Assembly (NCBI RefSeq): GCF_001545075.1
Contig: NZ_FCOB02000042.1
Coordinates: forward strand, 1-63,664
Reading direction: 5' to 3'
Length of the DNA stretch: 63,664 nucleotides
Origin: Caballeronia ptereochthonis
GTDB taxonomy: Bacteria; Pseudomonadota; Gammaproteobacteria; Burkholderiales; Burkholderiaceae
The translations under genes were made by a program, and so were the position numbers. Each line of letters opens with the position of its first letter. Within the stretch, counting starts at the first letter, position 1. The notes under the pieces are model-generated. The model saw only the letters and a program-made list of their open reading frames with translations. It was not told where the DNA came from and did no database searches. Below are positions 33,224 through 43,645 of this stretch, piece after piece.

Positions 33224-33694
33224 TCAGCCGCGTAACTGAACGATGGCGTCGACCTCGACCGCGACGCCCGACGGCAACGAGGCCACCCCTACCGCCGTTC
33301 GTGCATGCCGGCCTTTGTCCCCGAGCACATTGACGAACAGGTTCGACGCGTGGTCAGCAACTACACTCTGCCGCTCGAAACCGGCGACACATGAAATGAA
33401 CACGCCGACTCGCGTGACCCTTTCGATCCGTTCAAGCTTGTCGCCGGTTGCATCGGCGAGTTGAGCAAGCACGCCCAGCGCGGCAAGTTCCGCCGCCTGC
33501 ATTCCATCTTCGACCGTCAAAGCGTCGCCGATCGTTCCCACGAACGCAGGCCTGCCCTCCTTCAGTGGTACCTGCCCCGATATGAACAAGAGGTCGCCGA
33601 CCCGCACATGCGCAAGATAGTTGGCTACCGGGCGACTCGCGACCGGAAGATGTGCACCGAGCGCGATGACTCGTGACGAGATGCTAGTCGGCAT
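33224..33694 (-). CDS. RidA family protein (enamine/imine deaminase-like)
   Basis: A 156-residue YjgF/YER057c/UK114 protein of the longer (about 150-residue) subgroup. FISGQVPLKEG and RTAVGVASLPSGVAVEVDAIV carry the family arginine and glutamate. RidA proteins hydrolyse reactive enamines or imines released by PLP lyases, which suits its position as first structural gene, directly before the PLP enzyme. Some family members in biosynthetic clusters have other catalytic roles. It starts 77 bases after the LysR gene stop. Confidence 0.86.
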   Translation of the reverse strand: MPTSISSRVIALGAHLPVASRPVANYLAHVRVGDLLFISGQVPLKEGRPAFVGTIGDALTVEDGMQAAELAALGVLAQLADATGDKLERIERVTRVGVFISCVAGFERQSVVADHASNLFVNVLGDKGRHARTAVGVASLPSGVAVEVDAIVQLRG

Positions 33695-33771
33695 GATTGC
33701 CCCATGAAAGGAGCAGTAATCCTAACTAAACATAACGTATACCGACAAATCAAATGTTTGAATCCGATGCA
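33695..33771 (-). promoter_or_regulatory. probable promoter region of the ridA-to-MFS operon
   Basis: A 77-base A/T-rich gap between the LysR gene and the RidA gene, the only sizeable gap in the cluster. On the minus strand TTGATT and TTTAGT are 17 bases apart, and GTATAC and dyad-like A/T motifs lie between them, as expected of a LysR-regulated promoter. The exact boxes are uncertain. Confidence 0.4.
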
Positions 33772-34725
33772 TCAAATCTGCTCATCGATGCCATCGCCGG
33801 ACGAAGCCAGCACGTGAGCAGCGCCTGCCTTCTGAATCCAATCGGCGAATCTTCCCGCGCTCTGATCGAGCGGACCATCGGGCGATACGAGCCAATAACC
33901 GATCGAGCCCTCATAAGTTGAATTGGGAATTGCTTCGACAAGGGTTTTCGTGATCAACCGTCGCTCGACCAATCGATGCCTACCCATCGCGATACCCTGC
34001 CCAGCAGCAGCAGCCTCTAGAACAATGTTGTAGTCATGCAGCATGATCTTCGGGATGCGCGACAAGTCGCATCTATTAAGGGCGCTCCACGCATCCCATT
34101 CGAAGTGCCGATGTGCATAGGACATGAGTAGCGGTCCGTCGCGCAAATCGGCAGCGCTGGCGAAAGGACCGTGCCGCGCCAGATATTCCGCGCTGCACAC
34201 CGGCGACAGGCGCTCGCGCATCAGCAGCGAAGACCTGACATTGGGCCATTCGCCCTCTCCGTATCGAATGGCGAGGTCGGCTGCGCCCGCGCCCACATTG
34301 GCCAGCTCGATCGATGGCATCAGTTGCAGTTGAATGTCGGGATTCGCGACGCTGAATTCCGCAAGCCGCAACACCAGCCAGTGTGTTGCGAACGACGACA
34401 GCAGACTTACCTTCAAAGACGTGATTCGCGCCTTGCTGCCGCGAATCTCCCTCGTTCCCTCGGCGATGCACTCGAGCGCGCGCCGCACTTTCCCGTAGTA
34501 CACGCCGCCTTCCGGCGTCAGTTCGATGCTCCGGGTGCGACGCACGAACAGCGATACGCCCAGATGTTGCTCGAGCTTCTGTATCTGATGGCTGACCGCG
34601 CTTTGTGTGACGGCAAGTTCTTCGGCTGCCCGAACGAAGCTCAGGCGGCGCGCGACTGCTTCGAAAACGCGCAAGGTCAGAAGCGGCGGCAGATCATGAG
34701 TCAAGGGTGCGTCGAGACGATGCAT
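33772..34725 (-). CDS. LysR family transcriptional regulator (GcvA-like), probable cluster regulator
   Basis: A 317-residue LysR regulator. The winged helix-turn-helix (about 14-75) includes SFVRAAEELAVTQSAVSHQIQKLEQHLG. The effector domain has GcvA-type features (DLAIRYGEGEWP, AAAGQGIAMGRHRL). It is encoded upstream of and parallel to the biosynthetic genes instead of divergent, so it may be co-transcribed or read through. It presumably senses the pathway substrate or product; this is inferred from position only. Confidence 0.88.
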   Translation of the reverse strand: MHRLDAPLTHDLPPLLTLRVFEAVARRLSFVRAAEELAVTQSAVSHQIQKLEQHLGVSLFVRRTRSIELTPEGGVYYGKVRRALECIAEGTREIRGSKARITSLKVSLLSSFATHWLVLRLAEFSVANPDIQLQLMPSIELANVGAGAADLAIRYGEGEWPNVRSSLLMRERLSPVCSAEYLARHGPFASAADLRDGPLLMSYAHRHFEWDAWSALNRCDLSRIPKIMLHDYNIVLEAAAAGQGIAMGRHRLVERRLITKTLVEAIPNSTYEGSIGYWLVSPDGPLDQSAGRFADWIQKAGAAHVLASSGDGIDEQI

Positions 34726-35015
34726 AGGCGGCGGGCTGCAAAAGCGATAACAGTCATTTCGGGCGACAGCATGAACCGGACGCCGATATCATGCTATATC
34801 GCCATGCGCGTGAGAACCACCCTGCTTGCAGATCGAACCATCGCTGCGGCGGAGCGCGGACTGATCGACCGCGCGGACGTACAATGGCGAATCTGATCCC
34901 GCCCCCGCTGATTCTCCGCGGCGCCGGGAGCACATCAGCGCATCGAATGCTCTCGTTCCCGCCGCGATCTGGCGCGCAGCGTCCATCTTCCACACAACGT
35001 ATTCAATCGAATTCC

Positions 35016-36683
<1,668 letters not shown>

Positions 36684-36839
36684 TCCTCGCGCAAACGTCT
36701 GGAGAAAGATCGCGCGCCTGTGCGGGCGCGCGCACCGACATCAGGCATGAAAGTGGCGACTGTGTACGATGCGGTCGCCACTTCGTTTTCTGGCGGCACT
36801 TTCATTACGCCGACGGCTTTGCACGGGAGATACACGCAG

Positions 36840-37967
36840 ATGGCGGGATCGAGCGCGCGGCGGCGAGCGCTTTGGGCAATCGGTATCGTCGTGGCGCTCG
36901 CCGTCGTGGCGATCGGCGGATGGTTGTTCGTCGTGCATCAGATGAAAGAGCGCATCATCGAGACGCTCGGTCCGGACGGCTCGGTGGAGGATATCGACGT
37001 CGGATTCGGTCACGTGACGCTCTCGCGCGTGCGGCTGCGCGGCCCTAAGGACTGGCCCGCCAGCGACGCGATGCGCGCCGAGCGCATCGTGCTCGACGTC
37101 GACATGCGCTCGCTCGTGTCCCGGCCAATCCATCTGCGCAGCGTGAGCGTCGACAACTACTATCTGTCGATCGTGCGCTCAGCCGATGGCCGCGTGCGCA
37201 TTCTGCCCGGCCTCAGGGAAACCGCGAGTGCAGCGGACGCCAGGCCTGACAGCCGCGCGCGCGACGAGCACGCTCGCGAGGAAAAGCTCATCGATCGCGT
37301 GTCGTTCGAGCGCGGCTCGATGGAGTTCTACGACGGCTCGGTGCAGAACCCGCCGTATCGCGTGCTGATCAGCGATGCGCGCGCCACGGTCGATCATATT
37401 CATCTGCCCGCGCTGACCGAGCGCACCAACCTCTCGATGACCGGCTCGATCAAGGGCCCATCGCACACCGGCAATGTGTCGTGGGGCGGCTGGATGGTGA
37501 TCGCGAACAAGGATTCGCAGACGCGCGTGACGCTGCGCAACGTCGATGTCGCGACGCTCGATCCTTATCTGCTGAAGAAAGCCGGCGCCAAAGCGGCGGT
37601 GACGGGCGGCACCATCGACATGACCGTCGATTCGACCGTGAAGGACTACCGCATCCACGCGCCCGGCACGCTCACGCTGAATCACCTGCAGATCAGCGAC
37701 AGCGGCAATCCGCTCGACACGTTCCTCTCGATTCCGACCAAGGCCGCGATCGCCGCGCTGAAGGACCGCAAGGAGCAGATCAAGCTCGATTTCGTGCTCG
37801 ACGGCGATCTGCGCGATCCGAAGTTCTCCCTGAGCGAGAGTCTTTCGAAGAAGCTCGCGGCCGGCTTCGCGAAGGCGCTCGGCGTGAGCGCGGAAGGCGT
37901 CGCGCGGGGCGCGGGCGACACGGTGCGGGGAATCGGCAACGCGCTGAAGAATCTCCTCGGGCAATAG
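36840..37967 (+). CDS. DUF748/AsmA-like membrane-anchored protein
   Basis: A 375-residue protein with one N-terminal transmembrane helix (about 9-32, LWAIGIVVALAVVAIGGWLF) and a long beta-rich periplasmic part. Segments such as VDNYYLSIVRSADGRVRIL and RVTLRNVDVATLDPYLLKKAG recall DUF748/AsmA proteins, which are thought to help lipid or outer-membrane traffic. GGGAGA lies before the ATG at 36840; an in-frame ATG at 36720 is less likely. Its exact role is unknown. Confidence 0.7.
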   Translation: MAGSSARRRALWAIGIVVALAVVAIGGWLFVVHQMKERIIETLGPDGSVEDIDVGFGHVTLSRVRLRGPKDWPASDAMRAERIVLDVDMRSLVSRPIHLRSVSVDNYYLSIVRSADGRVRILPGLRETASAADARPDSRARDEHAREEKLIDRVSFERGSMEFYDGSVQNPPYRVLISDARATVDHIHLPALTERTNLSMTGSIKGPSHTGNVSWGGWMVIANKDSQTRVTLRNVDVATLDPYLLKKAGAKAAVTGGTIDMTVDSTVKDYRIHAPGTLTLNHLQISDSGNPLDTFLSIPTKAAIAALKDRKEQIKLDFVLDGDLRDPKFSLSESLSKKLAAGFAKALGVSAEGVARGAGDTVRGIGNALKNLLGQ

Positions 37968-37985
37968 CGCACTGCCCCTAAGCCT

Positions 37986-38609
37986 TCAGACCGGCAGATT
38001 CAGCGCGCGCAGCTTCGTCTCGGTTTCCAGCGCGCCGGTGTAGTGGATGCCGTGCCAGCCGAGCGCGGTGGCGGTTTGCGCGTTCTTCAGGCTGTCGTCG
38101 ATGAACACGAGCTCGTTCGGCTGAATGCCGGGCAGATGCCTTTCGATCTCCGCGCGCATCAGCGCGAAGATTTGCGGATCGGGTTTCACGAGCCCGACGC
38201 GCCCCGACACGACGATCTCGCGAAACTTCCGCAGCACGTCGAAACGCTCCCAAGCGTAGGGGAACGTCTCCGCCGACCAGTTGGTGAGGCCGAAGAGCGG
38301 CACGCCCGCGGCATCCAGCCGATCGACCAGCGCGACGCCCTCCTCCAGCACGCCCGCCACCATCTCCGGCCAGCGCGCATAGAAGGCGCGAATCAGCGCT
38401 TCGTGCTCGGGATGGCGCGCGACCAGCTCGGCGGTGCCTTCCTCGATCGTCTGCCCGCCGTCCTGCTGCACGACCCATTCCATCTTGCAGACGTTGTCGA
38501 GGAACCAGCGGCGCTCGGTTTCGTCCGGAATCAGCTGCTTGTAGAGATATTCCCGATTCCAGTCGATCAGCACGCCGCCGAAATCGAATACGACTGCCTT
38601 GATGGTCAT
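37986..38609 (-). CDS. HAD family phosphatase (YihX-like)
   Basis: A 207-residue HAD-IA hydrolase. FDFGGVLIDW carries the variant nucleophile motif (DxGGV), GLTNWSAE is motif II, GLVKPDPQIF the motif III lysine, and FIDDSLKNAQTA motif IV. This pattern resembles YihX, an alpha-glucose-1-phosphate phosphatase, but the substrate is not determinable by eye. It starts 19 bases after the stop of the aminopeptidase gene and is probably co-transcribed with it. Confidence 0.83.
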   Translation of the reverse strand: MTIKAVVFDFGGVLIDWNREYLYKQLIPDETERRWFLDNVCKMEWVVQQDGGQTIEEGTAELVARHPEHEALIRAFYARWPEMVAGVLEEGVALVDRLDAAGVPLFGLTNWSAETFPYAWERFDVLRKFREIVVSGRVGLVKPDPQIFALMRAEIERHLPGIQPNELVFIDDSLKNAQTATALGWHGIHYTGALETETKLRALNLPV

Positions 38610-38628
38610 CGCTCGCCGCTCCTGTCGG

Positions 38629-40458
38629 TCAAATCGCCTTCGTCCGTTCTTCGAGCCACGCCAGCGCCTTCCCCCACACATGCGGCGACACGCGAGCCCG
38701 CACCGTCTCGTGATACGCGTTCAGCCAGGCGCGCTCGTCCTCGCGCAACAGCGACAGGTCGATGCAGCGCGTATCGATCGGGCACAGCGTCAGCGTCTCG
38801 AACTCGAGGAAATCGCCGAACTCGGTCTTGCCCGCCGCCTTATTCATCACGAGATTTTCGATACGGATGCCCCACTTGCCCGGCCGATAGATTCCCGGCT
38901 CGATCGACGTGATCATGCCTTCTTCCATCGCCGTCCACGGCTCGGCGGGCGCGTAGTGCGAGATCACCTGCGGGCCTTCGTGCACGTTCAGGAAGTAGCC
39001 GACGCCGTGGCCCGTGCCGTGACCATAATCCACGCCCGCTTCCCAGATCGGCGCGCGCGCGATCGAATCGAGCATCGGCGAGCGGATGCCGCGCGGAAAA
39101 CGCGCGCGGGAAAGCGCCATCGTGCCTTTCAGCACGATGGTGAAATCGCGCTTGTGCTCCGCCGTGATCTCGCCGACCGGCACGACGCGCGTGATGTCGG
39201 TCGTGCCGCTCAGGTATTGGCCACCCGAATCGATCAGCAGCAAGCCGTTGCCCTCGATCACCGCATGCGACGCCTCGGTCGCGCGGTAATGCGGCATCGC
39301 GCCATTGGCGTTGAAGCCCGCGATCGTGCCAAAGGAGAGCGTGACGAACCCCGGCCGACGCGCCCGCGCGGCGGTGAGCTTCTCGTCGATGGTCAGCTCC
39401 GTGATGCGCTCGCGGCCGAGCGCGTCCTCGAACCACGCGAAGAATTCGGCGAGCGCGGCGCCGTCCTGCTCCATCGTCGCGCGGATGTGCTCCGCTTCCG
39501 CCGTGGTCTTGCGCGACTTCGCGAACGTCGACGGATTCACCGCTTCGACGATCGCAACCGAAGACGGCACTTTCTCCAGCAAGCCGTGCGTGATGCGGCG
39601 CGGGTCGATCAGCAGTGTAGAGCCGGCGGGCAGCGACGCGAGCGCGTCCGGCGCGCCCGCGTACGGCGCGATCCGCACGTCGTCGCGCGCGAGCGATTCC
39701 GCCAGCGCCACGGGAACCTTGCCGTCGGCGACGAAGAGCGTGGCGTCGTCGAGACCGATGAGCGCATGCGCGACGAAAACCGGGTTGTAGCTCACGTCGC
39801 CGCCGCGCAGATTGAAGATCCACGCGAGATCGTCCAGCGTGGACACGAAGTGCCACTGCGCGCCCTTCGCGCGCATCGTCTCGCGCACCTGCGCGAGCTT
39901 GTCCGCGCGCGCGACGCTCGCGTGCGGCGCGACGTGCTCGTAGACCGGCGCATCCGGCAAACCGGGACGCGCGGGCCACACGGAATCCAGCAAATCGAGA
40001 TCCGTGCGCAGGACGATGCCGCGTGCGGTGAGCGCGTCGGAAAGCGCGCGCGCGGCCGCGACGCCGAGCACCGTGCCGTCGACCGCGACGACCGCTCCCG
40101 ACGGCACGTTTTCCGCGAGCCAGTCGACGTGCGGCGCGGTCTGCTGGCCGCCCATCATCTTCATCAGCGCGATGCCGGTGCCGGCGAGCTGCGCTTCGGC
40201 CTGCGTCCAGTAGCGGCTGTCCACCCAGACGCCCGCGAAATCCGCGGTCACGACGAGCGTGCCGACCGAGCCGGTGAAGCCCGAGAGCCATTGACGCCCT
40301 TGCCAGCGTTCCGGCAGATATTCGGAAAGATGCGGATCGGCGGACGGAATGAGCACGGCGGCGAGCTTTTCGAGCGCCATCTGGCCGCGCAGCGACGCGA
40401 TGCGCCGCGCGAAGGTGGCCGGCTCTGGAATGGCTGAATTTGCGATGCGATCGTTCAT
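38629..40458 (-). CDS. M24 family Xaa-Pro aminopeptidase
   Basis: A 609-residue aminopeptidase P-type enzyme removing N-terminal residues that precede proline. Two creatinase-like N-terminal domains are followed by the pita-bread catalytic domain. Metal ligands are in DSGGQYLSGTTDITR (two Asp), GHGTGHGVGY (His), ITSIEPGIY (Glu) and IRIENLVM (Glu). The size matches the longer, eukaryote-like group rather than E. coli PepP (about 440). The start MNDRIANSAIPEP at 40458 is preferred over an ATG 14 codons upstream. Confidence 0.9.
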   Translation of the reverse strand: MNDRIANSAIPEPATFARRIASLRGQMALEKLAAVLIPSADPHLSEYLPERWQGRQWLSGFTGSVGTLVVTADFAGVWVDSRYWTQAEAQLAGTGIALMKMMGGQQTAPHVDWLAENVPSGAVVAVDGTVLGVAAARALSDALTARGIVLRTDLDLLDSVWPARPGLPDAPVYEHVAPHASVARADKLAQVRETMRAKGAQWHFVSTLDDLAWIFNLRGGDVSYNPVFVAHALIGLDDATLFVADGKVPVALAESLARDDVRIAPYAGAPDALASLPAGSTLLIDPRRITHGLLEKVPSSVAIVEAVNPSTFAKSRKTTAEAEHIRATMEQDGAALAEFFAWFEDALGRERITELTIDEKLTAARARRPGFVTLSFGTIAGFNANGAMPHYRATEASHAVIEGNGLLLIDSGGQYLSGTTDITRVVPVGEITAEHKRDFTIVLKGTMALSRARFPRGIRSPMLDSIARAPIWEAGVDYGHGTGHGVGYFLNVHEGPQVISHYAPAEPWTAMEEGMITSIEPGIYRPGKWGIRIENLVMNKAAGKTEFGDFLEFETLTLCPIDTRCIDLSLLREDERAWLNAYHETVRARVSPHVWGKALAWLEERTKAI

Positions 40459-40542
40459 GAAGTCACCTGCCTGAATGCCCGCGTAGGGCGCGAAGAGCAC
40501 GGCCGGCGGCGAGGATCGCCCGCCGCGGGCCAGATTGAGAGA

Positions 40543-40815
40543 TCAGCGGCGCGCCGCCAGCCCGACCGTCGTCGTCACGACCAGCAGCGCGAATACCGCG
40601 CACGCCAGCCATTCGAGCGTATCGCCATCGTGATACACGTCGACGATGTTGCCGAGCATGCGCGCGACGACCGTCGCCAGTATGCCAGCCGCGATGGCCG
40701 TCCAGATGCGCCCTGCCGGACCACGGCCGACGCGCCCCGCGCGCCGCAGCGGATGCAGCCACCAGCTCGCGGCGCCGATGACCGCGCCCAGGAAAATCAG
40801 TCCGATCCAGCCCAT
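40543..40815 (-). CDS. small membrane protein, transglycosylase-associated (GlsB/YeaQ) type
   Basis: A 90-residue protein with three hydrophobic segments (about 2-20, 38-57, 68-88). MGWIGLIFLGAVIGAASWWLHP resembles the N-terminus of GlsB/YeaQ/YmgE stress-response membrane proteins, but GG-rich helices typical of that family are less marked. The start is fixed by the hydrophobic N-terminus; the frame upstream is arginine-rich and unlike a protein. Function is unknown. Confidence 0.6.
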   Translation of the reverse strand: MGWIGLIFLGAVIGAASWWLHPLRRAGRVGRGPAGRIWTAIAAGILATVVARMLGNIVDVYHDGDTLEWLACAVFALLVVTTTVGLAARR

Positions 40816-41110
40816 CAGCGGCGGTGCTCCGTCGGAATCGAGGGTCTGCGAAGCGGAGCGTTTCGGGTGACGAGCATGCGTGAACCGGCTTTTCGGACGA
40901 TGGAAGGCTGAGTTTAGGGGCCGGATTCGGCGATGGCAAGGCTGCGAAATCCTGCCGACGCCCGCGACGAAAGCGCGCCGGTGCGGCGATCGGCCGCGCC
41001 GGGGAGCGACTGCCAAAAAGCCGCATTCCCGCGCAGGACGGCGCTGACAGGCTGGCGCGCGGCTCCCGGGCCCCAAATAGCACCTATAAATGAAGAAATG
41101 CGCGAAACGC

Positions 41111-41116
41111 TATAAT
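41111..41116 (+). promoter_or_regulatory. probable -10 element of the hemA promoter
   Basis: A consensus TATAAT lies 53 bases before the hemA ATG in an otherwise A/T-enriched stretch (41073-41116). No good -35 is found at 16-18 bases, so an activator or a weak -35 is likely. Confidence 0.5.
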
Positions 41117-41168
41117 ATTGGGCTATCTGAAAGGCCATCGGCTTAGGCCGAAAGCATCGTCCATAACA

Positions 41169-42464
41169 ATGCAGCTCCTCACGATCGGAATCAACCACCA
41201 CACTGCGCCAGTCGCCCTGCGCGAACGCGTGGCGTTTCCGCTCGAACAGCTCAAGCCCGCGCTGGGCGCGTTGAAGGACATCTGGCTGGGGCCGCTCGCG
41301 AAAGCGTCGCCCGAAGCGGCGATCCTCTCGACCTGCAACCGCACCGAACTCTACTGCGCCACGGATGACAGCGCCGCCCGCGAGGCCGCCATCCAGTGGC
41401 TCTCGAAGTACCACAGCATTCCCGTTCCCGAGCTCGCGCCGCACGTCTATGCGCTCCCGCAGTCGGAAGCCGTGCGCCATGCGTTCCGCGTCGCATCCGG
41501 TCTCGACTCGATGGTGCTCGGCGAGACGCAAATCGTCGGACAAATGAAGGATGCGGTGCGCACCGCGTCCGAAGCCGGCGCGCTCGGCACGTATCTGAAC
41601 CAGTTGTTCCAGCGCACCTTCGCCGTCGCGAAGGAAGTGCGCTCGACGACCGAAATCGGCGCGCAGTCCGTGTCGATGGCCGCCGCCGCCGTGCGCCTCG
41701 CGCAGCGCATCTTCGAGAATATTTCCAGCCAGCGCGTGCTCTTCATCGGCGCGGGCGAAATGATTGAACTGTGCGCGGCGCATTTTGCCGCGCAGAATCC
41801 GCGAGAACTCGTCGTCGCGAACCGCACGGCCGAGCGCGGCGAGAAGCTCGCCGGCCGCTTCAACGGCCATGCGATCCCGCTCTCCGAACTGCCCGCGCGC
41901 ATGCACGAGTTCGACATCATCGTGTCGTGCACGGCCTCCACCTTGCCGATCATCGGTCTCGGCGCGGTCGAGCGTGCGGTCCGCGCGCGCCGCCATCGGC
42001 CGATCTTCATGGTCGATTTGGCCGTGCCGCGCGACATCGAGCCGGAAGTCGGCAACCTGCACGACGTGTTCCTCTACACCGTCGACGATCTCGGCGCGAT
42101 CGTGCGCGAAGGCAACGCGTCGCGCCAGGCCGCGGTCGCGCAGGCGGAATCCATCATCGAAACGCGTGTCGCGAACTTCATGCAGTGGCTGGATGCGCGC
42201 AGCATCGTGCCGGTGATCCGCCACATGCACACGCAGGCCGACACCCTGCGCCGCGCCGAACTCGAGCGCGCCCGCAAGATGCTCGCGCGCGGCGACGATC
42301 CCGCCGCCGTGCTCGAAGCGCTGTCGCAATCGCTCACTAACAAGCTGATCCACGGCCCGACGCACGCGCTCAACCGCGCGAGCCGCGAGGAACGCGACCA
42401 GCTCATCGACCTGATGAGCGGCTTCTACCGCCACGGCGCGCCGTCCGATTCGTCGGATCGTTAG
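41169..42464 (+). CDS. hemA: glutamyl-tRNA reductase
   Basis: A 431-residue NADPH-dependent enzyme that reduces glutamyl-tRNA to glutamate-1-semialdehyde, the first committed step of C5 tetrapyrrole synthesis (EC 1.2.1.70). The nucleophile is Cys56 in LSTCNRTELYC. GLDSMVLGETQIVGQMKDA and the NADPH-binding FIGAGEMIELCAAHF are intact. The ATG at 41169 begins the standard MQLLTIGINHHTAPV. It is followed by prfA and prmC, a common hemA-prfA-prmC order. Confidence 0.95.
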   Translation: MQLLTIGINHHTAPVALRERVAFPLEQLKPALGALKDIWLGPLAKASPEAAILSTCNRTELYCATDDSAAREAAIQWLSKYHSIPVPELAPHVYALPQSEAVRHAFRVASGLDSMVLGETQIVGQMKDAVRTASEAGALGTYLNQLFQRTFAVAKEVRSTTEIGAQSVSMAAAAVRLAQRIFENISSQRVLFIGAGEMIELCAAHFAAQNPRELVVANRTAERGEKLAGRFNGHAIPLSELPARMHEFDIIVSCTASTLPIIGLGAVERAVRARRHRPIFMVDLAVPRDIEPEVGNLHDVFLYTVDDLGAIVREGNASRQAAVAQAESIIETRVANFMQWLDARSIVPVIRHMHTQADTLRRAELERARKMLARGDDPAAVLEALSQSLTNKLIHGPTHALNRASREERDQLIDLMSGFYRHGAPSDSSDR

Positions 42465-42562
42465 CGGCCTTCTCTTTGCTATTCTCAAATGCTCCGCGCG
42501 ACTAGCGCGGCGGCTCCCCCGATCGCAGTCATTCCTGGCGCCCACCGCGCCATCTCCGCCCG

Positions 42563-43645
42563 ATGAAAACGAGCATGCAAAGCAAGCTCGACCAGCTTGC
42601 AAAAAGGCAGGTCGATCTCAACGAACTGTTGAGCCGCGAAGACGTGACGTCCGATATGGATCAATATCGCAAGCTCACGCGCGAGCACGCGGAAATCAGT
42701 CCGATCGTCGATCAATATGCGCTCTGGCGACAGGCGCTCACCGACGAGGCGACCGCGCAGGAACTGCTTTCCGATCCGTCGATGCGCGATTTCGCCGAAG
42801 AGGAAATCGGCGAGGCGCGCGAGCGCATGGCGAAGATCGAAAGCGACTTGCAGATGATGCTGCTGCCGAAGGATCCCAACGACGAGCGCAACATCTTCAT
42901 CGAAATCCGCGCGGGCACGGGCGGCGACGAATCGGCGCTCTTCGCGGGCGATCTGCTGCGCATGTATCTGCGCTATGCGGAACGCAATCGCTGGAGCGTC
43001 GAGACGATGTCGGAAAGCCTGTCCGATCTCGGCGGCTACAAGGAAGTGATCGTGCGCATCGCGGGCCAGGGCGCGTATTCGCGGCTCAAGTTCGAATCGG
43101 GCGGCCACCGCGTGCAGCGCGTGCCGGCGACCGAAACGCAAGGACGCATCCACACGTCCGCGTGCACGGTCGCGGTGATGCCCGAAGCCGACGAAATCAG
43201 CGAAGTCGTGATCAATCCGGCGGATCTGCGCATCGACACGTTCCGCGCGTCGGGCGCGGGCGGTCAGCATATCAACAAGACGGATTCGGCCGTGCGCGTC
43301 ACGCACTTGCCGACGGGCATCGTCGTCGAATGTCAGGACGACCGCTCGCAGCACAAGAACAAGGATCGCGCGCTGAAAGTGCTCGCCGCGCGCATCAAGG
43401 ACAAGCAGTATCACGAGCAGCACGCGAAGGAAGCCGCGACGCGCAAGAGCCTGATCGGCTCGGGCGACCGCTCGGAGCGCATCCGCACGTACAACTTCCC
43501 GCAGGGACGCATGACGGATCACCGCATCAACCTGACGCTCTACAAGCTCGAATACATCATGGACGGCGATCTCGACGAACTGATCGGCGCCCTCGTCTCC
43601 GAGCATCAGGCGGAGCAGTTGGCGGCGCTCGGGGAAGCGGCGTGA
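42563..43645 (+). CDS. prfA: peptide chain release factor 1
   Basis: A 360-residue class I release factor decoding UAA and UAG. The catalytic GGQ is at 233-235 in SGAGGQHINKTD, the same position as in E. coli RF1. The codon-recognition tripeptide region and GRMTDHRINLTLYKL are conserved. Gln in the GGQ is the substrate of PrmC, encoded directly downstream with a four-base overlap. Confidence 0.96.
   Translation: MKTSMQSKLDQLAKRQVDLNELLSREDVTSDMDQYRKLTREHAEISPIVDQYALWRQALTDEATAQELLSDPSMRDFAEEEIGEARERMAKIESDLQMMLLPKDPNDERNIFIEIRAGTGGDESALFAGDLLRMYLRYAERNRWSVETMSESLSDLGGYKEVIVRIAGQGAYSRLKFESGGHRVQRVPATETQGRIHTSACTVAVMPEADEISEVVINPADLRIDTFRASGAGGQHINKTDSAVRVTHLPTGIVVECQDDRSQHKNKDRALKVLAARIKDKQYHEQHAKEAATRKSLIGSGDRSERIRTYNFPQGRMTDHRINLTLYKLEYIMDGDLDELIGALVSEHQAEQLAALGEAA

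Noticed and set aside
36711..36732. GC-rich hairpin after ettA as a terminator
   Set aside because: The stem is present but there is no T-run in either direction.
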